Positions 1 to 8,458 of a stretch of DNA of 40,686 bases are shown here, piece by piece. The stretch is from contig DATMYQ010000233.1 of the NCBI GenBank assembly GCA_035560935.1, positions 1 through 40,686 on the forward strand, written 5' to 3'. The notes under the pieces were generated by a model. That model was given only the letters and a program-made list of their open reading frames with translations. It ran no database searches and was not told where the DNA came from. Source of the stretch: DATMYQ01 sp035560935 (GTDB lineage: Bacteria > Bacillota > Negativicutes > Sporomusales > Sporomusaceae). Each line of letters opens with the position of its first letter. Position 1 is the first letter of the stretch. A program made the position numbers and the translations under genes.

Positions 1-839
1 TTATTAATGCTGATGACTTTGGGCTGCACCCGGCGGTCAATCAGGCGGTTGCGCTTGGATTTTCTGCCGGGTGCATTACCAGTACGTCGCTAATGGCTGG
101 CGCTCCGGCTTTTGAGGAGGCGGTGGACATTGCCGGGACCCACCTCGGACTGGGCGTGGGTGTCCACTTGACCCTGGTGGCAGGACAACCGGTGCTGGAC
201 CCGGCATTGGTGCCTTCCCTAGTAGATAGGGAGGGGCAGTTTGCCACGGCGTATCCGCTGTTTTTGCAGCATGTTCTGACTGGAAAAGTAAAAATGGTGG
301 AAGTTCAGAGAGAATTACAGGCGCAGGTGAAAAAAATCCGGGATGCGGGAATTGCGATAACGCACCTGGATAGCCACCAACATATGCATGTGGTGCCGGG
401 CATCCTGGCCGTGGTTCTGGATTTGGCCCGGGAGTTTGACGTCCGGGCGTTGCGGATTCCGCAGGAACCGTTCTTTTTTACCGGCGGCTGTTCGGCCGGT
501 CTCGGACGTTTGACCGGCAGGGGCGGGCTTTCGATGCTGGCTGGGCTGGCACGGCGCAAACTGCGTCAGCGGGGAGTCGCCACCACGGATCATTTTTTTG
601 GTATGCTGGCAGGCGGGCAATTAAAGGAAGAATTACTGTTGAATATTTTGGCTGTATTGCCCGATGGCATTTCTGAAATTATGCTGCATCCGGGCGCGGA
701 TAACCAGGCTCTGGGAGCAATGTATCCCTGGAACTATCGATGGGAGAGTGAACTGGCTGCCGTGACCGGCGAAGCAGTCGGCGCGTTGCTGGAACGCCGG
801 AAGATTCAATTGGTATCATTTCGGGAGGTGGCGTGTTGA
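1..839 (+). CDS. ChbG/HpnK (YdjC-like) carbohydrate deacetylase, 5' end cut by window
   Basis: The reading frame is open from the first bases; the first full codon is at position 3 and 278 residues are visible, so probably only a few N-terminal residues are missing. It begins with the family signature INADDFGL, has GVHLTL at visible residues 53-58 and the histidine-rich metal motif SHQHMH at 124-129, and ends with an LHPGADN motif. YdjC-like proteins are metal-dependent deacetylases of N-acetylated sugars; HpnK members act on membrane-lipid sugars. It is followed with a one-base overlap (TGATG) by an epimerase gene and then by two glycosyltransferases, which suggests removal of an acetyl group from a lipid-linked or envelope glycan. 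The exact substrate cannot be read from sequence. Confidence 0.85.
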   Translation, partial: INADDFGLHPAVNQAVALGFSAGCITSTSLMAGAPAFEEAVDIAGTHLGLGVGVHLTLVAGQPVLDPALVPSLVDREGQFATAYPLFLQHVLTGKVKMVEVQRELQAQVKKIRDAGIAITHLDSHQHMHVVPGILAVVLDLAREFDVRALRIPQEPFFFTGGCSAGLGRLTGRGGLSMLAGLARRKLRQRGVATTDHFFGMLAGGQLKEELLLNILAVLPDGISEIMLHPGADNQALGAMYPWNYRWESELAAVTGEAVGALLERRKIQLVSFREVAC

Positions 840-1756
840 TGAAAGTGTTGATTACCGGCGGGGCTGGATTTATCGGCTCACATGTGGTGGAAACCTTGCT
901 CGGGACCGGGCATTTGCCAGTGGTGCTCGATAATTTAAGCAGTGGCCGGCGCGAAAATCTGGGTGCGGACATTCGAGTGGTGGTTATGGATATTTTGGAT
1001 CCTGAGCTGGAAATGTTTTTTCAGCGGGAACGCTTTGATGCCGTGATTCATCTGGCGGCACAAACCAGTGTGCCTTATTCGCTGGAACGGCCGGATGTTG
1101 ACTGCCGGATCAACTTGCAGGGACTGATTCAGGTGTTGGAAGCCTGTCGTAAAACCGGCGTTAAGCGAGTGTTGTTTCCTTCCAGCGCCGCGGTTTATGG
1201 CGATGTGGCCGAACTGCCGGTGTCGGAAAATTCACCGGCCAGCCCCGGGTCCTTCTATGGTCTTACGAAACTGACATCAGAGAAATACCTGGCGCTGTAT
1301 CAGGAAATTTATGGTTTGGAATACGCGGTTATGCGCTATGCCAACGTATATGGTGAGCGGCAGGGAGACGGTGGCGAAGGTGGTGTAGTCAGCATTTTTG
1401 CCCGCAAATTGCGGCGGGGCGAAACGGTTACTGTTTTTGGCGATGGCGGCCAAACCCGTGATTTTATTTATGTAGGGGATGTGGCCAAAGCTAATTTGCA
1501 GGCTTTGTTGGCACCGACAGAAAAAATCAATCGGGTGCTGAATATCAGCACCCGGATGCAGACCAGCGTGACCGAATTGCTCCGCGTGATGCAGCAGGTT
1601 ACTGGCAAAACGACGGAAGTAGTTTTTTCCAGCCCGCGGGAAGGGGATATTTATCATTCCATGTTGGATAACCGCGCGGCAGTAGCGGCGTTGGATTGGC
1701 AGCCGCAAACCGGACTTGATGAAGGACTGGCGCAAACCTGCCGCTATTGGGAATGA
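839..1756 (+). CDS. NAD-dependent epimerase/dehydratase, GalE-like (extended SDR)
   Basis: This is a 305-residue extended short-chain dehydrogenase/reductase. It has the Rossmann motif GGAGFIG at residues 7-13, HLAAQTSV at 71-78, a serine pair at 115-116 before AVYG, and the catalytic YGLTK (Tyr140, Lys144). GTRDFIYV-type sequence follows the substrate region. Such enzymes interconvert or dehydrate nucleotide sugars such as UDP-glucose/UDP-galactose. The ATG at 839 is chosen over a GTG at 833 because a GGGAGG ribosome-binding site lies 8-10 bases upstream and the protein then starts directly with MKVLITGG. It is coupled to the deacetylase gene and probably supplies the sugar donor for the glycosyltransferases downstream. 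The exact nucleotide sugar is not determined. Confidence 0.85.
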   Translation: MKVLITGGAGFIGSHVVETLLGTGHLPVVLDNLSSGRRENLGADIRVVVMDILDPELEMFFQRERFDAVIHLAAQTSVPYSLERPDVDCRINLQGLIQVLEACRKTGVKRVLFPSSAAVYGDVAELPVSENSPASPGSFYGLTKLTSEKYLALYQEIYGLEYAVMRYANVYGERQGDGGEGGVVSIFARKLRRGETVTVFGDGGQTRDFIYVGDVAKANLQALLAPTEKINRVLNISTRMQTSVTELLRVMQQVTGKTTEVVFSSPREGDIYHSMLDNRAAVAALDWQPQTGLDEGLAQTCRYWE

Positions 1757-1771
1757 TGTCAGTATAGCAGG

Positions 1772-1813
1772 AACCGGCCGGAGCAGGATCGAAACGATGA
1801 GCGGAGGCCGGTT
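1772..1813 (+). repeat. Inverted repeat in the gap before the first glycosyltransferase gene
   Basis: Perfect 8-bp arms AACCGGCC (1772-1779) and GGCCGGTT (1806-1813) are separated by 26 bases in the 80-bp gap between the epimerase and the first glycosyltransferase gene. No T-run follows, so it is not a standard terminator. It could attenuate or stabilise the mRNA, or be chance in GC-rich DNA. Confidence 0.4.
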
Positions 1814-1836
1814 TGCAAATCAATATGGAGGAAAAT

Positions 1837-3381
1837 ATGACAAGGTATTTTGGGACGGGGATCTGGCTGGTGCTGCTCCTCTCGCTACTCACCATATTTG
1901 TAAATTTGGGTGGAATCCCGTTATTGGATCCTGATGAACCGGTTTATGCGGAAACAGCGAAAGAAATGATGCATTTTGCCGATTTTGTGTCACCGCGAAT
2001 TTACGGTGAATTTTGGTATGATAAACCGCCGATGTATTATTGGCTGGTGGCCGCTTCGTTTAAACTGTTTGGCGTGACGGAATTTGCCGCCCGCCTGCCG
2101 GCGGCGGCACTGGCGGTTCTGGGTGGGTTGGTGGTTTACGGGTATGGGAACCGCTTGTTTGGTGAGAAGGCCGGACTGGCGAGCGCGGTGGTTTTGGTGA
2201 CCAGCGTGGAGTATTTTTATATGGGCAAGGCTGCGGTGACCGATATTACCCTGACGCTTTGTCTCACCATATCATTACTGGCGTTCATTGCCGGGCAATA
2301 CCGCCTTTGCTGGCTGTTTGCCGGTTTGGCAACGGTAACGAAAGGCCCGGTGGGTTTTTTGTTTCCCGGTGCGGTGATCTTTTTGTATCTGACGTTGGAT
2401 CGAAGATGGCATGAGATCCGCTATATGAAAATCCCGACAGGACTACTGATCTTTGCGGTGTCGGCACTGCCGTGGTATGTTGCCATGTATGGAATTCATG
2501 GGCAGGCGTTTATTGACACGTTTTTGGGATTTCATAATTTAACCCGGTTTACATCGCCGGAGCATCCCGAAGGGGTTTTGTGGTACTATTTTGTGCCGGT
2601 GCTGATTGTGGGTTTTTTCCCCTGGAGTGGTCTGCTGTTGCAATCCGTCTGGGCGGCGCTGTCACGCAGCCGGGGGCCGGAAAAGTCTCCGTTGCTATTC
2701 CTGACGATTTGGGCAGTGTTCATTTTCCTGTTTTTTTCGGTGTCACAGACTAAGCTGGTTTCGTATATCTTGCCAATGTTTCCACCGTTATCACTGGTGG
2801 TTGGCTGGTATGCCGCCCGACTTTGGGAAGAACGGCATGATCGTCCCTGGGGCTGGGCGCTGACTTCTTCCGGCATTGCGGTTGTTTTGGCAGCGGCGCT
2901 ATGGCTGCTACGGGAAGATATACCGGAATTAAGGGAACACGTTTGGGTAATGATTGCCGTGTTAACGTTGATGGCGCTGGGATCGTTGCTGTTTTGCTGG
3001 CGCCGTCAAATGAGGACTTTGTTTTGGACTCAGGCGAGCGGTATGGTTTTATTTTCCGTAGTTTTGGTCACGTTGTTGTTCCCGGCTGTTGCCGTGAATT
3101 TTTCGATGAAACAGGCGGCTGCTGAATTTCTGGCACAGTATGATGGGCGTTCGCCGGTTTATGTGATTAAATTCTTGCACCCGGGTTTTACTTTTTATGC
3201 CGACGTATACGGAAAGGAAATTTTGGGAGACAGTGGCCTGAAGAGGGCGTTGAATGCGCCCGAACCACAGGCTTATTACATCGTACGCCGGTCGGAATTT
3301 GACCGTCTGGCTGCAGCGGAGCAACAGAAAGTGGATATTCTTTCCAGAGTAGCGGATAAGGTGATTTTAAAGAAAAAATAA
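1837..3381 (+). CDS. GT39-type (ArnT/PMT-like) membrane glycosyltransferase, copy 1
   Basis: A 514-residue polytopic membrane protein with roughly a dozen hydrophobic segments. The first is followed by the external acidic motif DPDE (residues 31-34) and PVYAETAKEM, the hallmark of the ArnT/protein-mannosyltransferase GT-C fold; FWYDKPPMYYWL and ATVTKGPVGFL follow. Family members move a sugar from a polyprenyl-phosphate donor onto lipid A or protein on the outer face of the membrane. The ATG at 1837 is chosen because GGAGG lies 5 bases upstream; an ATG at 1825 overlaps that site. The C-terminal 90 residues form a soluble domain. In a diderm Firmicute, lipid A or lipopolysaccharide modification is plausible but is inference. 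Confidence 0.85.
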   Translation: MTRYFGTGIWLVLLLSLLTIFVNLGGIPLLDPDEPVYAETAKEMMHFADFVSPRIYGEFWYDKPPMYYWLVAASFKLFGVTEFAARLPAAALAVLGGLVVYGYGNRLFGEKAGLASAVVLVTSVEYFYMGKAAVTDITLTLCLTISLLAFIAGQYRLCWLFAGLATVTKGPVGFLFPGAVIFLYLTLDRRWHEIRYMKIPTGLLIFAVSALPWYVAMYGIHGQAFIDTFLGFHNLTRFTSPEHPEGVLWYYFVPVLIVGFFPWSGLLLQSVWAALSRSRGPEKSPLLFLTIWAVFIFLFFSVSQTKLVSYILPMFPPLSLVVGWYAARLWEERHDRPWGWALTSSGIAVVLAAALWLLREDIPELREHVWVMIAVLTLMALGSLLFCWRRQMRTLFWTQASGMVLFSVVLVTLLFPAVAVNFSMKQAAAEFLAQYDGRSPVYVIKFLHPGFTFYADVYGKEILGDSGLKRALNAPEPQAYYIVRRSEFDRLAAAEQQKVDILSRVADKVILKKK

Positions 3382-3414
3382 TCCGTATTAGGACAAATGT
3401 CCCGGGAGGATGCA

Positions 3415-4998
3415 ATGCCAGGTCGTTTAATGCTGGTCTTTTTTATCTCGTTGGTTTGCTTTTTGCCATTTAACGGCAGTTTGCCGGTGACGGATCCGGT
3501 GGAAGCCAACTATGCGTTAACAGCCCAAGAAATGCTGTTTAGTGGTGACTGGATTTCACCACAGATTTATGGACAGTACTGGTTTGATAAACCGATACTG
3601 ATTTATTGGCTGATTGCCGGCAGCTATATGCTGCTGGGTATGGGAGAATTTGCCGCCCGTTTTCCCGCCGGTGTGTTTGCCGCGGCCAGTGTCACGCTGG
3701 TTTACTGGTCAGCGGTACGGGTGTATGCCAATCACCGGGTGGCATTTTTTGCGGCTTTGGCGCTGGCGAGTGGTTTGGAGTTCTGGGTTTTGGCAAAAAT
3801 GATTATCACCGATGCGGTGCTGATGTTTTGGGTTAGCGGCGTGATGGTGACGTTGTATTTAAGTCTGCAGAATCGCCACTGGCAGACTGTGGCGGGCTTT
3901 TGCGCCGGCATGGCTGTATTGACAAAGGGACCGGTGGGGGTGGCGTTGCCGGCACTGACGGTGTTGCTGTTTGCTCTTTACCGTCGTGATGGTGCGGCGT
4001 TGCGCCGTTTTTTAGCCTGGCCGGGTTTGGTTGCTTTTTTGCTGACGGCCGTTCCCTGGTATGGAATCATGTACCGGCTTCACGGCATGGAGTTTATCAA
4101 TACCTTTCTGGGTCTGCATAATTATTTGCGGGCCACGGTGTCGGAACACCCCAAGGATAATGTGTTTTATTACTATCTGGTTCTATTCCCGGTCAGTCTG
4201 CTGCCCTGGACCGGTGTTTTTTTTCGGGGATTAGGCGGTCTGTGGCGGGAAGGAAGATCGGTCTGGAACAGCTATTTGTTATGGTGGATGGGCGTTATTA
4301 TAGTGTTTTATTCATTGATGGCGACCAAGTATCCGACCTATGTGTTCCCGGCCGCTTTTCCGGCAGCGCTGATTACCGGCTGGATGCTGGAGCGTATGCA
4401 GCGTGAGGTGGGGCAACGCCAGTGGCTATGGCTTTTGGTTCCCCTGTTACTGCTGCTGGGGGCGATGGGAGTGGGACTGCAATGGCTGCCAGAGACGCAA
4501 GGCGTTTCGGCGGCGGTTTCAATATTGTTGACCGGCGGCGTCAGCTTATGGATGCAATGGACGGGGCGGAAGCGTTGGTTGCCGGTGGCCGCTGCCGTTA
4601 CGGTTTTTATCGTCAGCTTATCGACTGTGTATGGCGGCTTGATACCGTTGGCGGCAGAAAAATCCGCAAAGAAACTGGCGCAAGAATTGCCGTATAACGG
4701 TGCCGTCATTGCTTCCTGCGGCGATTATTCCACCTCGTTTGTGTTTTATAGCAGGTATCGGGTACCCCGTCTGGTTGACCGGGTGGATTCTGCGGCTGTA
4801 TCCGTCTGGGCGGGAAAAAATACCATGCCGGTGGAGACCTGGGAGCAATTCCGCGTCCGGGCGGCGGGCGCGGCGGATGTGTATGTGCTGCGTAAAGAAC
4901 GCGGAAATACATCTTTGCCGGTGATGCTGGCTCAAGGGTGGACTCTGGTGGATCATAACGGGGAACAGGAACTATGGCGGCGGGAAACAACAGAATAG
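3415..4998 (+). CDS. GT39-type (ArnT/PMT-like) membrane glycosyltransferase, copy 2
   Basis: A 527-residue paralogue of the preceding gene, with the same order of motifs: an acidic loop after the first membrane segment, here DPVEANYA (from residue 27), then YWFDKPILIYWL, GEFAARFPAG and VLTKGPVGV, about a dozen membrane segments and a C-terminal soluble domain. The ATG at 3415 follows GGGAGG by 5 bases; an ATG at 3397 is in frame but lacks a good site. The tandem pair probably arose by duplication and then diverged; the change from DPDE to DPVE in the catalytic loop suggests different donors or acceptors. No terminator is visible after it, so transcripts may run on into the cobalamin leader. 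Confidence 0.84.
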   Translation: MPGRLMLVFFISLVCFLPFNGSLPVTDPVEANYALTAQEMLFSGDWISPQIYGQYWFDKPILIYWLIAGSYMLLGMGEFAARFPAGVFAAASVTLVYWSAVRVYANHRVAFFAALALASGLEFWVLAKMIITDAVLMFWVSGVMVTLYLSLQNRHWQTVAGFCAGMAVLTKGPVGVALPALTVLLFALYRRDGAALRRFLAWPGLVAFLLTAVPWYGIMYRLHGMEFINTFLGLHNYLRATVSEHPKDNVFYYYLVLFPVSLLPWTGVFFRGLGGLWREGRSVWNSYLLWWMGVIIVFYSLMATKYPTYVFPAAFPAALITGWMLERMQREVGQRQWLWLLVPLLLLLGAMGVGLQWLPETQGVSAAVSILLTGGVSLWMQWTGRKRWLPVAAAVTVFIVSLSTVYGGLIPLAAEKSAKKLAQELPYNGAVIASCGDYSTSFVFYSRYRVPRLVDRVDSAAVSVWAGKNTMPVETWEQFRVRAAGAADVYVLRKERGNTSLPVMLAQGWTLVDHNGEQELWRRETTE

Positions 4999-5081
4999 TT
5001 TGCTGAGAATTGGAATTATTTTTTCGCATGGCAGGATTTTCGTTATAAAGCTGGAATATATTCATGAATCACTCACATAAA

Positions 5082-5303
5082 ACTGCATAGGCCAAGGGAA
5101 TGGGTGCGCAAGCTTAATAGGGAAGTCCGGTGTGATTCCGGTACGGTCCCGCCACTGTAATGGCTATGATGAAGCCAGTAGCCTGAGTCAGGAAACCTGC
5201 CTGTTCTAGCACACGCCGTTATGACCTACGAGAGATAGGCAGGTGTGGGTACGATGAGCATAGAACCGTGTGATTGTTATACCCCCTGCCAAGGGGGTTT
5301 TTT
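5082..5303 (+). promoter_or_regulatory. Cobalamin riboswitch with transcription-terminator expression platform
   Basis: The aptamer (about 5082-5205) carries the conserved cobalamin-element blocks: ATAGGGAAGTCCGGTG (5118-5133), CGGTCCCGCCACTGTAA (5144-5160) and the B12 box AGTCAGGAAACCTGCC (5186-5201). The stretch 5237-5251 can pair with the B12-box side (5195-5202, eight pairs) or, as GGCAGG plus GGGTA with a 3-base bulge, with 5280-5290. The second pairing breaks the terminator stem at 5281-5298, so it looks like an antiterminator. Cobalamin riboswitches normally switch genes off when adenosylcobalamin binds; that direction is taken from the family. In the 311-bp gene gap 4999-5309, the part before 5080 is AT-rich, with TATAAA- and TATATT-like hexamers but no convincing promoter. 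Confidence 0.93.
5281..5303 (+). terminator. Riboswitch-controlled intrinsic terminator before cbiD
   Basis: Stem ACCCCC (5281-5286) and GGGGGT (5293-5298) with a 6-base loop, followed by a run of six T ending at 5303. It ends 7 bases before the cbiD ATG, and its 3' arm is the only purine-rich sequence upstream of that start, so the same hairpin may also mask the ribosome-binding site. Confidence 0.85.
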
Positions 5304-5309
5304 ATTTTA

Positions 5310-6440
5310 ATGAATGAAGGACGCGAGCCGAAACCAGAGGTTGTTTTACGTAGCGGAATCACTACCGGATCCTGTGCGGCCGCCGCGGCCAAAGCCGCTT
5401 TGCTGGCCTGGCGGGGTGAGGCGGCTGCCGCGGTGACCATTGTATCGCCGCAAGGCCGGAATATTCCGGTGGCGGTGGCGCAGTCGCAGGCTATCCGCGG
5501 CGGCGGCAGGGCGATGGTGGTGAAAGATGCCGGCGATGATCCCGATATCACGCATGGTGTATCCATCATTGCGGAAGTGATTCCCGATGACAGCGGTCAG
5601 ATATTGATCTGTGGTGGTGAAGGGGTCGGTCATGTTACAAAACCGGGCTTGTCCGTTCCGGTGGGCGAACCGGCCATCAATCCCGGTCCCCGTCAGATGA
5701 TCACGCAGGCGGTCAGGGACATTTTGCCGTCAGAGCGGGGAGCGGTGGTAACCGTGAGCATTCCCGGCGGAGCAAAGCTGGCCGCCCGGACGCTGAATCC
5801 GGTGCTGGGCATCGTTGGTGGCTTATCGGTCATTGGCACCACCGGCATTGTGGAACCAATGTCGGAAGAGGCGTTCAAAAATTCGCTGACGCCGCAAATC
5901 AGTGTGGTGAAAGCGCTGGGATACGAAGCCATCGTGTTCGCACCCGGTAAAATTGGGCAGAATATCGCGATAAACCGTTATGGAATGCCGGCGGATGCGG
6001 TGGTGCAGACCAGCAATTTTATCGGACATATGCTGGAAGGCGCGGTGCGTTACGGGTTCAAGCAAGTATTGCTGTTTGGACATTTGGGAAAAATCGTCAA
6101 AGTCGCCGCCGGAATTTTTCATACCCACAACCGGATGGCGGATGCCCGTATGGAAACGATGGCTGCCTACGCGGCGGCCATGGGAGCTTCCCGGGAAGCG
6201 GTAAACGAAATTTTGGTCTGTAGCACCACGGAAGCGGCCATGCCGCTGATCAGCCGCTATCAATTGGAAGCGGTATATTCGGTGTTGGCGGAACGGGCCA
6301 GTTTACGGGCGGAGCGTTATCTGTTCGGTGATTTGCAGGTGGGTACGGCGATTGTTACCTTGCAGGGAGATATCCTGGGACTGGATGACCGGGCCCGAGA
6401 GATTGGAGGCAGCTTAGGTTGGAACATCGAATCATTGTAG
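5310..6440 (+). CDS. cbiD: Cobalt-precorrin-5B (C1)-methyltransferase
   Basis: A 376-residue protein, close to the usual size of about 380 for CbiD. Near the N-terminus it has the family hallmark RSGITTGSCAAAAAKAA, and further on GGVGHVTKPGL-like and PGGAKLAARTLNP-like segments. CbiD methylates C1 of cobalt-precorrin-5B in the anaerobic branch of corrin synthesis, in the cytoplasm. The ATG at 5310 is the first good start after the riboswitch terminator; the only Shine-Dalgarno-like sequence is the G-run inside the terminator stem. As the first gene of the cob operon it is the direct riboswitch target. Its end overlaps cbiE by 22 bases. Confidence 0.96.
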   Translation: MNEGREPKPEVVLRSGITTGSCAAAAAKAALLAWRGEAAAAVTIVSPQGRNIPVAVAQSQAIRGGGRAMVVKDAGDDPDITHGVSIIAEVIPDDSGQILICGGEGVGHVTKPGLSVPVGEPAINPGPRQMITQAVRDILPSERGAVVTVSIPGGAKLAARTLNPVLGIVGGLSVIGTTGIVEPMSEEAFKNSLTPQISVVKALGYEAIVFAPGKIGQNIAINRYGMPADAVVQTSNFIGHMLEGAVRYGFKQVLLFGHLGKIVKVAAGIFHTHNRMADARMETMAAYAAAMGASREAVNEILVCSTTEAAMPLISRYQLEAVYSVLAERASLRAERYLFGDLQVGTAIVTLQGDILGLDDRAREIGGSLGWNIESL

Positions 6441-7057
6441 TGGGAATTGGTCCTGGTTCGCCGGATTATTTGCCCCCGGTGGCCACGCGGGCGATCAACA
6501 ACGCCCGGGTTCTGGTGGGTAGCCGGCGGGCGTTGGAATCACTGGCGCCGCCGGCGGTGGCGAAAACCAGGGTGATTGATAAAGATATTGCCGGCGTGCT
6601 GGATTTTGTCGGACAGGAAGCGCCGGCTGGCGGCGTGGTGGTTATGGTGTCCGGCGATCCGGGATTTCACAGCCTGCTGGTGGCGATGCGGCAACGATTT
6701 TCGCCGGAGCAACTGCACGTGATTCCCGGCATCAGCTCGGTACAGCTGGCGTTTGCCCGGGAAGGGCAGGTCTGGCAGGATGCGATACTGCTTAGCATGC
6801 ATGGCCGGGAAGCCGGTGACGGGACGTTGGATTACGTGCCCGGGAAAAAACTGGGCATATTGACGGACGGCAAGAATAATCCCGGCTGCATTGCCGGGCA
6901 ATTGCTGGCGCAGGGCTGGCCGCCTACCGCCAAAGTCAGTCTTTGCCGGGATCTTTCCTATGACCATGAAAAAATTGGCCGGGCCTTATTGAGCGAAGCG
7001 GGCGAATTGTCCGGTTTCGACTATTGTGTAATGGTGGTGACGGACGGTGACGACTAG
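6419..7057 (+). CDS. cbiE: Cobalt-precorrin-7 (C5)-methyltransferase
   Basis: A 212-residue tetrapyrrole methylase. The N-terminus VGIGPGSPDYLPPVATRAI is the S-adenosylmethionine-binding loop region of the family, and VMVSGDPGFHSLL is the second conserved glycine-rich block. CbiE methylates C5 of the ring and works with CbiT, which is encoded next; in other bacteria the two are fused as CobL. It starts at a TTG (6419) inside the end of cbiD, with a GGAGG about 10 bases upstream, so translation is probably coupled. It overlaps cbiT by 11 bases. Confidence 0.95.
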   Translation: MEHRIIVVGIGPGSPDYLPPVATRAINNARVLVGSRRALESLAPPAVAKTRVIDKDIAGVLDFVGQEAPAGGVVVMVSGDPGFHSLLVAMRQRFSPEQLHVIPGISSVQLAFAREGQVWQDAILLSMHGREAGDGTLDYVPGKKLGILTDGKNNPGCIAGQLLAQGWPPTAKVSLCRDLSYDHEKIGRALLSEAGELSGFDYCVMVVTDGDD

Positions 7058-7646
7058 ACATTCACCCGGGATCAGCGACGAAAACTTTTTGCGTGGCGAC
7101 ATTCCGATGACCAAGCAGGAAGTGCGGATTCTGGTGTTGGCCAAAGCCCGGATTGAACCAGGCAACCGGGTCATCGACGTTGGCGCCGGGACCGGATCAT
7201 TGTCGGTTGAGGCAGCCTTATTATCGGGAACGGGACTGGTCACCGCGATTGAACGGGAAGCGGCGGGAATCGATTTGATCCGGGCCAACGCGGCGCGGTT
7301 TGGCGCGGCCAATGTGCAGGCTATTCAGGGCGAGGCTCCGGCCGCGCTGGCTGGTCTTGAACCGGCGGATGCGGTGTTGATCGGCGGCAGCGGCGGTCAT
7401 CTGGAAGCCATTGTGGCCGCTGCGGACAGGCTGCTGAAGCCTGGCGGACGAATCGTGATCACCGCTGTCACTGTGGAAACGCTGACGGCAGCGCTGCAAC
7501 TGCTGGAACAGCGGCCAGGTTATACGGCGGAGTCCTGCGGGGTTCAGATTACCCGGATTCGCAAAGCCGGCGCCAGTCATATGTTTCAGGGATTGAATCC
7601 GGTGTATATCATCACCGGCTGTAAAGAAGACAACCGGACCCACTAA
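7047..7646 (+). CDS. cbiT: Cobalt-precorrin-6B (C15)-methyltransferase, decarboxylating
   Basis: A 199-residue class I methyltransferase with the SAM motif DVGAGTGSLSVEAAL near residue 47 and an N-terminal segment ISDENFLRGDIPMTKQEVR that is typical of CbiT. It methylates C15 and removes the acetate carboxyl at C12. The start is a GTG at 7047 that overlaps the cbiE stop; the conserved DENFLRGDIPMT block soon after supports it. Size matches the roughly 190 residues of CbiT. Together with CbiE it replaces the fused CobL of aerobic producers. Confidence 0.95.
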   Translation: MTTRHSPGISDENFLRGDIPMTKQEVRILVLAKARIEPGNRVIDVGAGTGSLSVEAALLSGTGLVTAIEREAAGIDLIRANAARFGAANVQAIQGEAPAALAGLEPADAVLIGGSGGHLEAIVAAADRLLKPGGRIVITAVTVETLTAALQLLEQRPGYTAESCGVQITRIRKAGASHMFQGLNPVYIITGCKEDNRTH

Positions 7647-7672
7647 GGGCCGGACGCAGGAGGAATGCATCA

Positions 7673-8446
7673 ATGCAAGTGTTTTTTGTGGGAGCCGGCC
7701 CGGGAGATCCGGAATTAATCACAGTAAAAGGTCAAAGATTGCTGGGGCGGGCCGATGTCATCATTTACGCCGGCTCGCTGGTAAACCCGGCGTTGCTGGG
7801 TTTAGCCAAGCAGGGAGCGGCTATTTACAACAGCGCTTCCATGACGCTGCCGGAAGTGATTCAGGTGATGGAAGAAGCGGTGGCGGCGGGAAAAACCGTA
7901 GTGCGTCTGCATACCGGCGACCCCAGCATCTATGGCGCGATTCAGGAGCAGATGGATGCACTGGCACCGAAAGGAATTGCTTATACGGTCGTGCCGGGAG
8001 TCAGTTCGTTTCTGGCGACTGCCGCGGCGCTGCAGCGGGAATACACGTTGCCGGAAGTTTCCCAAACGGTGATTATCACTCGTCTGGAGGGACGCACCCC
8101 GGTGCCGGAGAAGGAAAAACTGGCGCTTTTGGCCAGTCATCAGGCTACCATGTGTATTTTTCTCAGCGTTCACATGCTGGACACGGTGATGGCGGAACTG
8201 AAAGAAGGCGGCTATACCGGCGATACACCGGTAGCCGTGGTTCAGAAGGCATCCTGGCCGGATCAGAAAATTTTGCGGGGAACGGTGGATACCATCGCTC
8301 CGATATTGGCCGCCGAAGGAATTGACCGCACCGCGATGATCGTGGTCGGGCGGTTTTTGGGGGATGATTATGCTCTATCCCGTTTATATGCGCCGGAATT
8401 TGGCCATATGTTCCGGCAGAGCAGCGACGACGGCGCTGGTGCGTAA
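7673..8446 (+). CDS. cbiF: Cobalt-precorrin-4 (C11)-methyltransferase
   Basis: A 257-residue tetrapyrrole methylase, exactly the usual CbiF length. It has FVGAGPGDPELITVKG at the N-terminus, VIIYAGSLVNPALL, the second SAM block LHTGDPSIYGAIQEQ and VPGVSSFLATAAALQREYTLPEVSQT. It adds the C11 methyl group to cobalt-precorrin-4. A GGAGG about 8 bases before the ATG at 7673 supports the start. It sits between cbiT and cbiG, the latter acting on its product. Confidence 0.96.
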   Translation: MQVFFVGAGPGDPELITVKGQRLLGRADVIIYAGSLVNPALLGLAKQGAAIYNSASMTLPEVIQVMEEAVAAGKTVVRLHTGDPSIYGAIQEQMDALAPKGIAYTVVPGVSSFLATAAALQREYTLPEVSQTVIITRLEGRTPVPEKEKLALLASHQATMCIFLSVHMLDTVMAELKEGGYTGDTPVAVVQKASWPDQKILRGTVDTIAPILAAEGIDRTAMIVVGRFLGDDYALSRLYAPEFGHMFRQSSDDGAGA

Positions 8447-8458
8447 AGGAGGCTCGCG

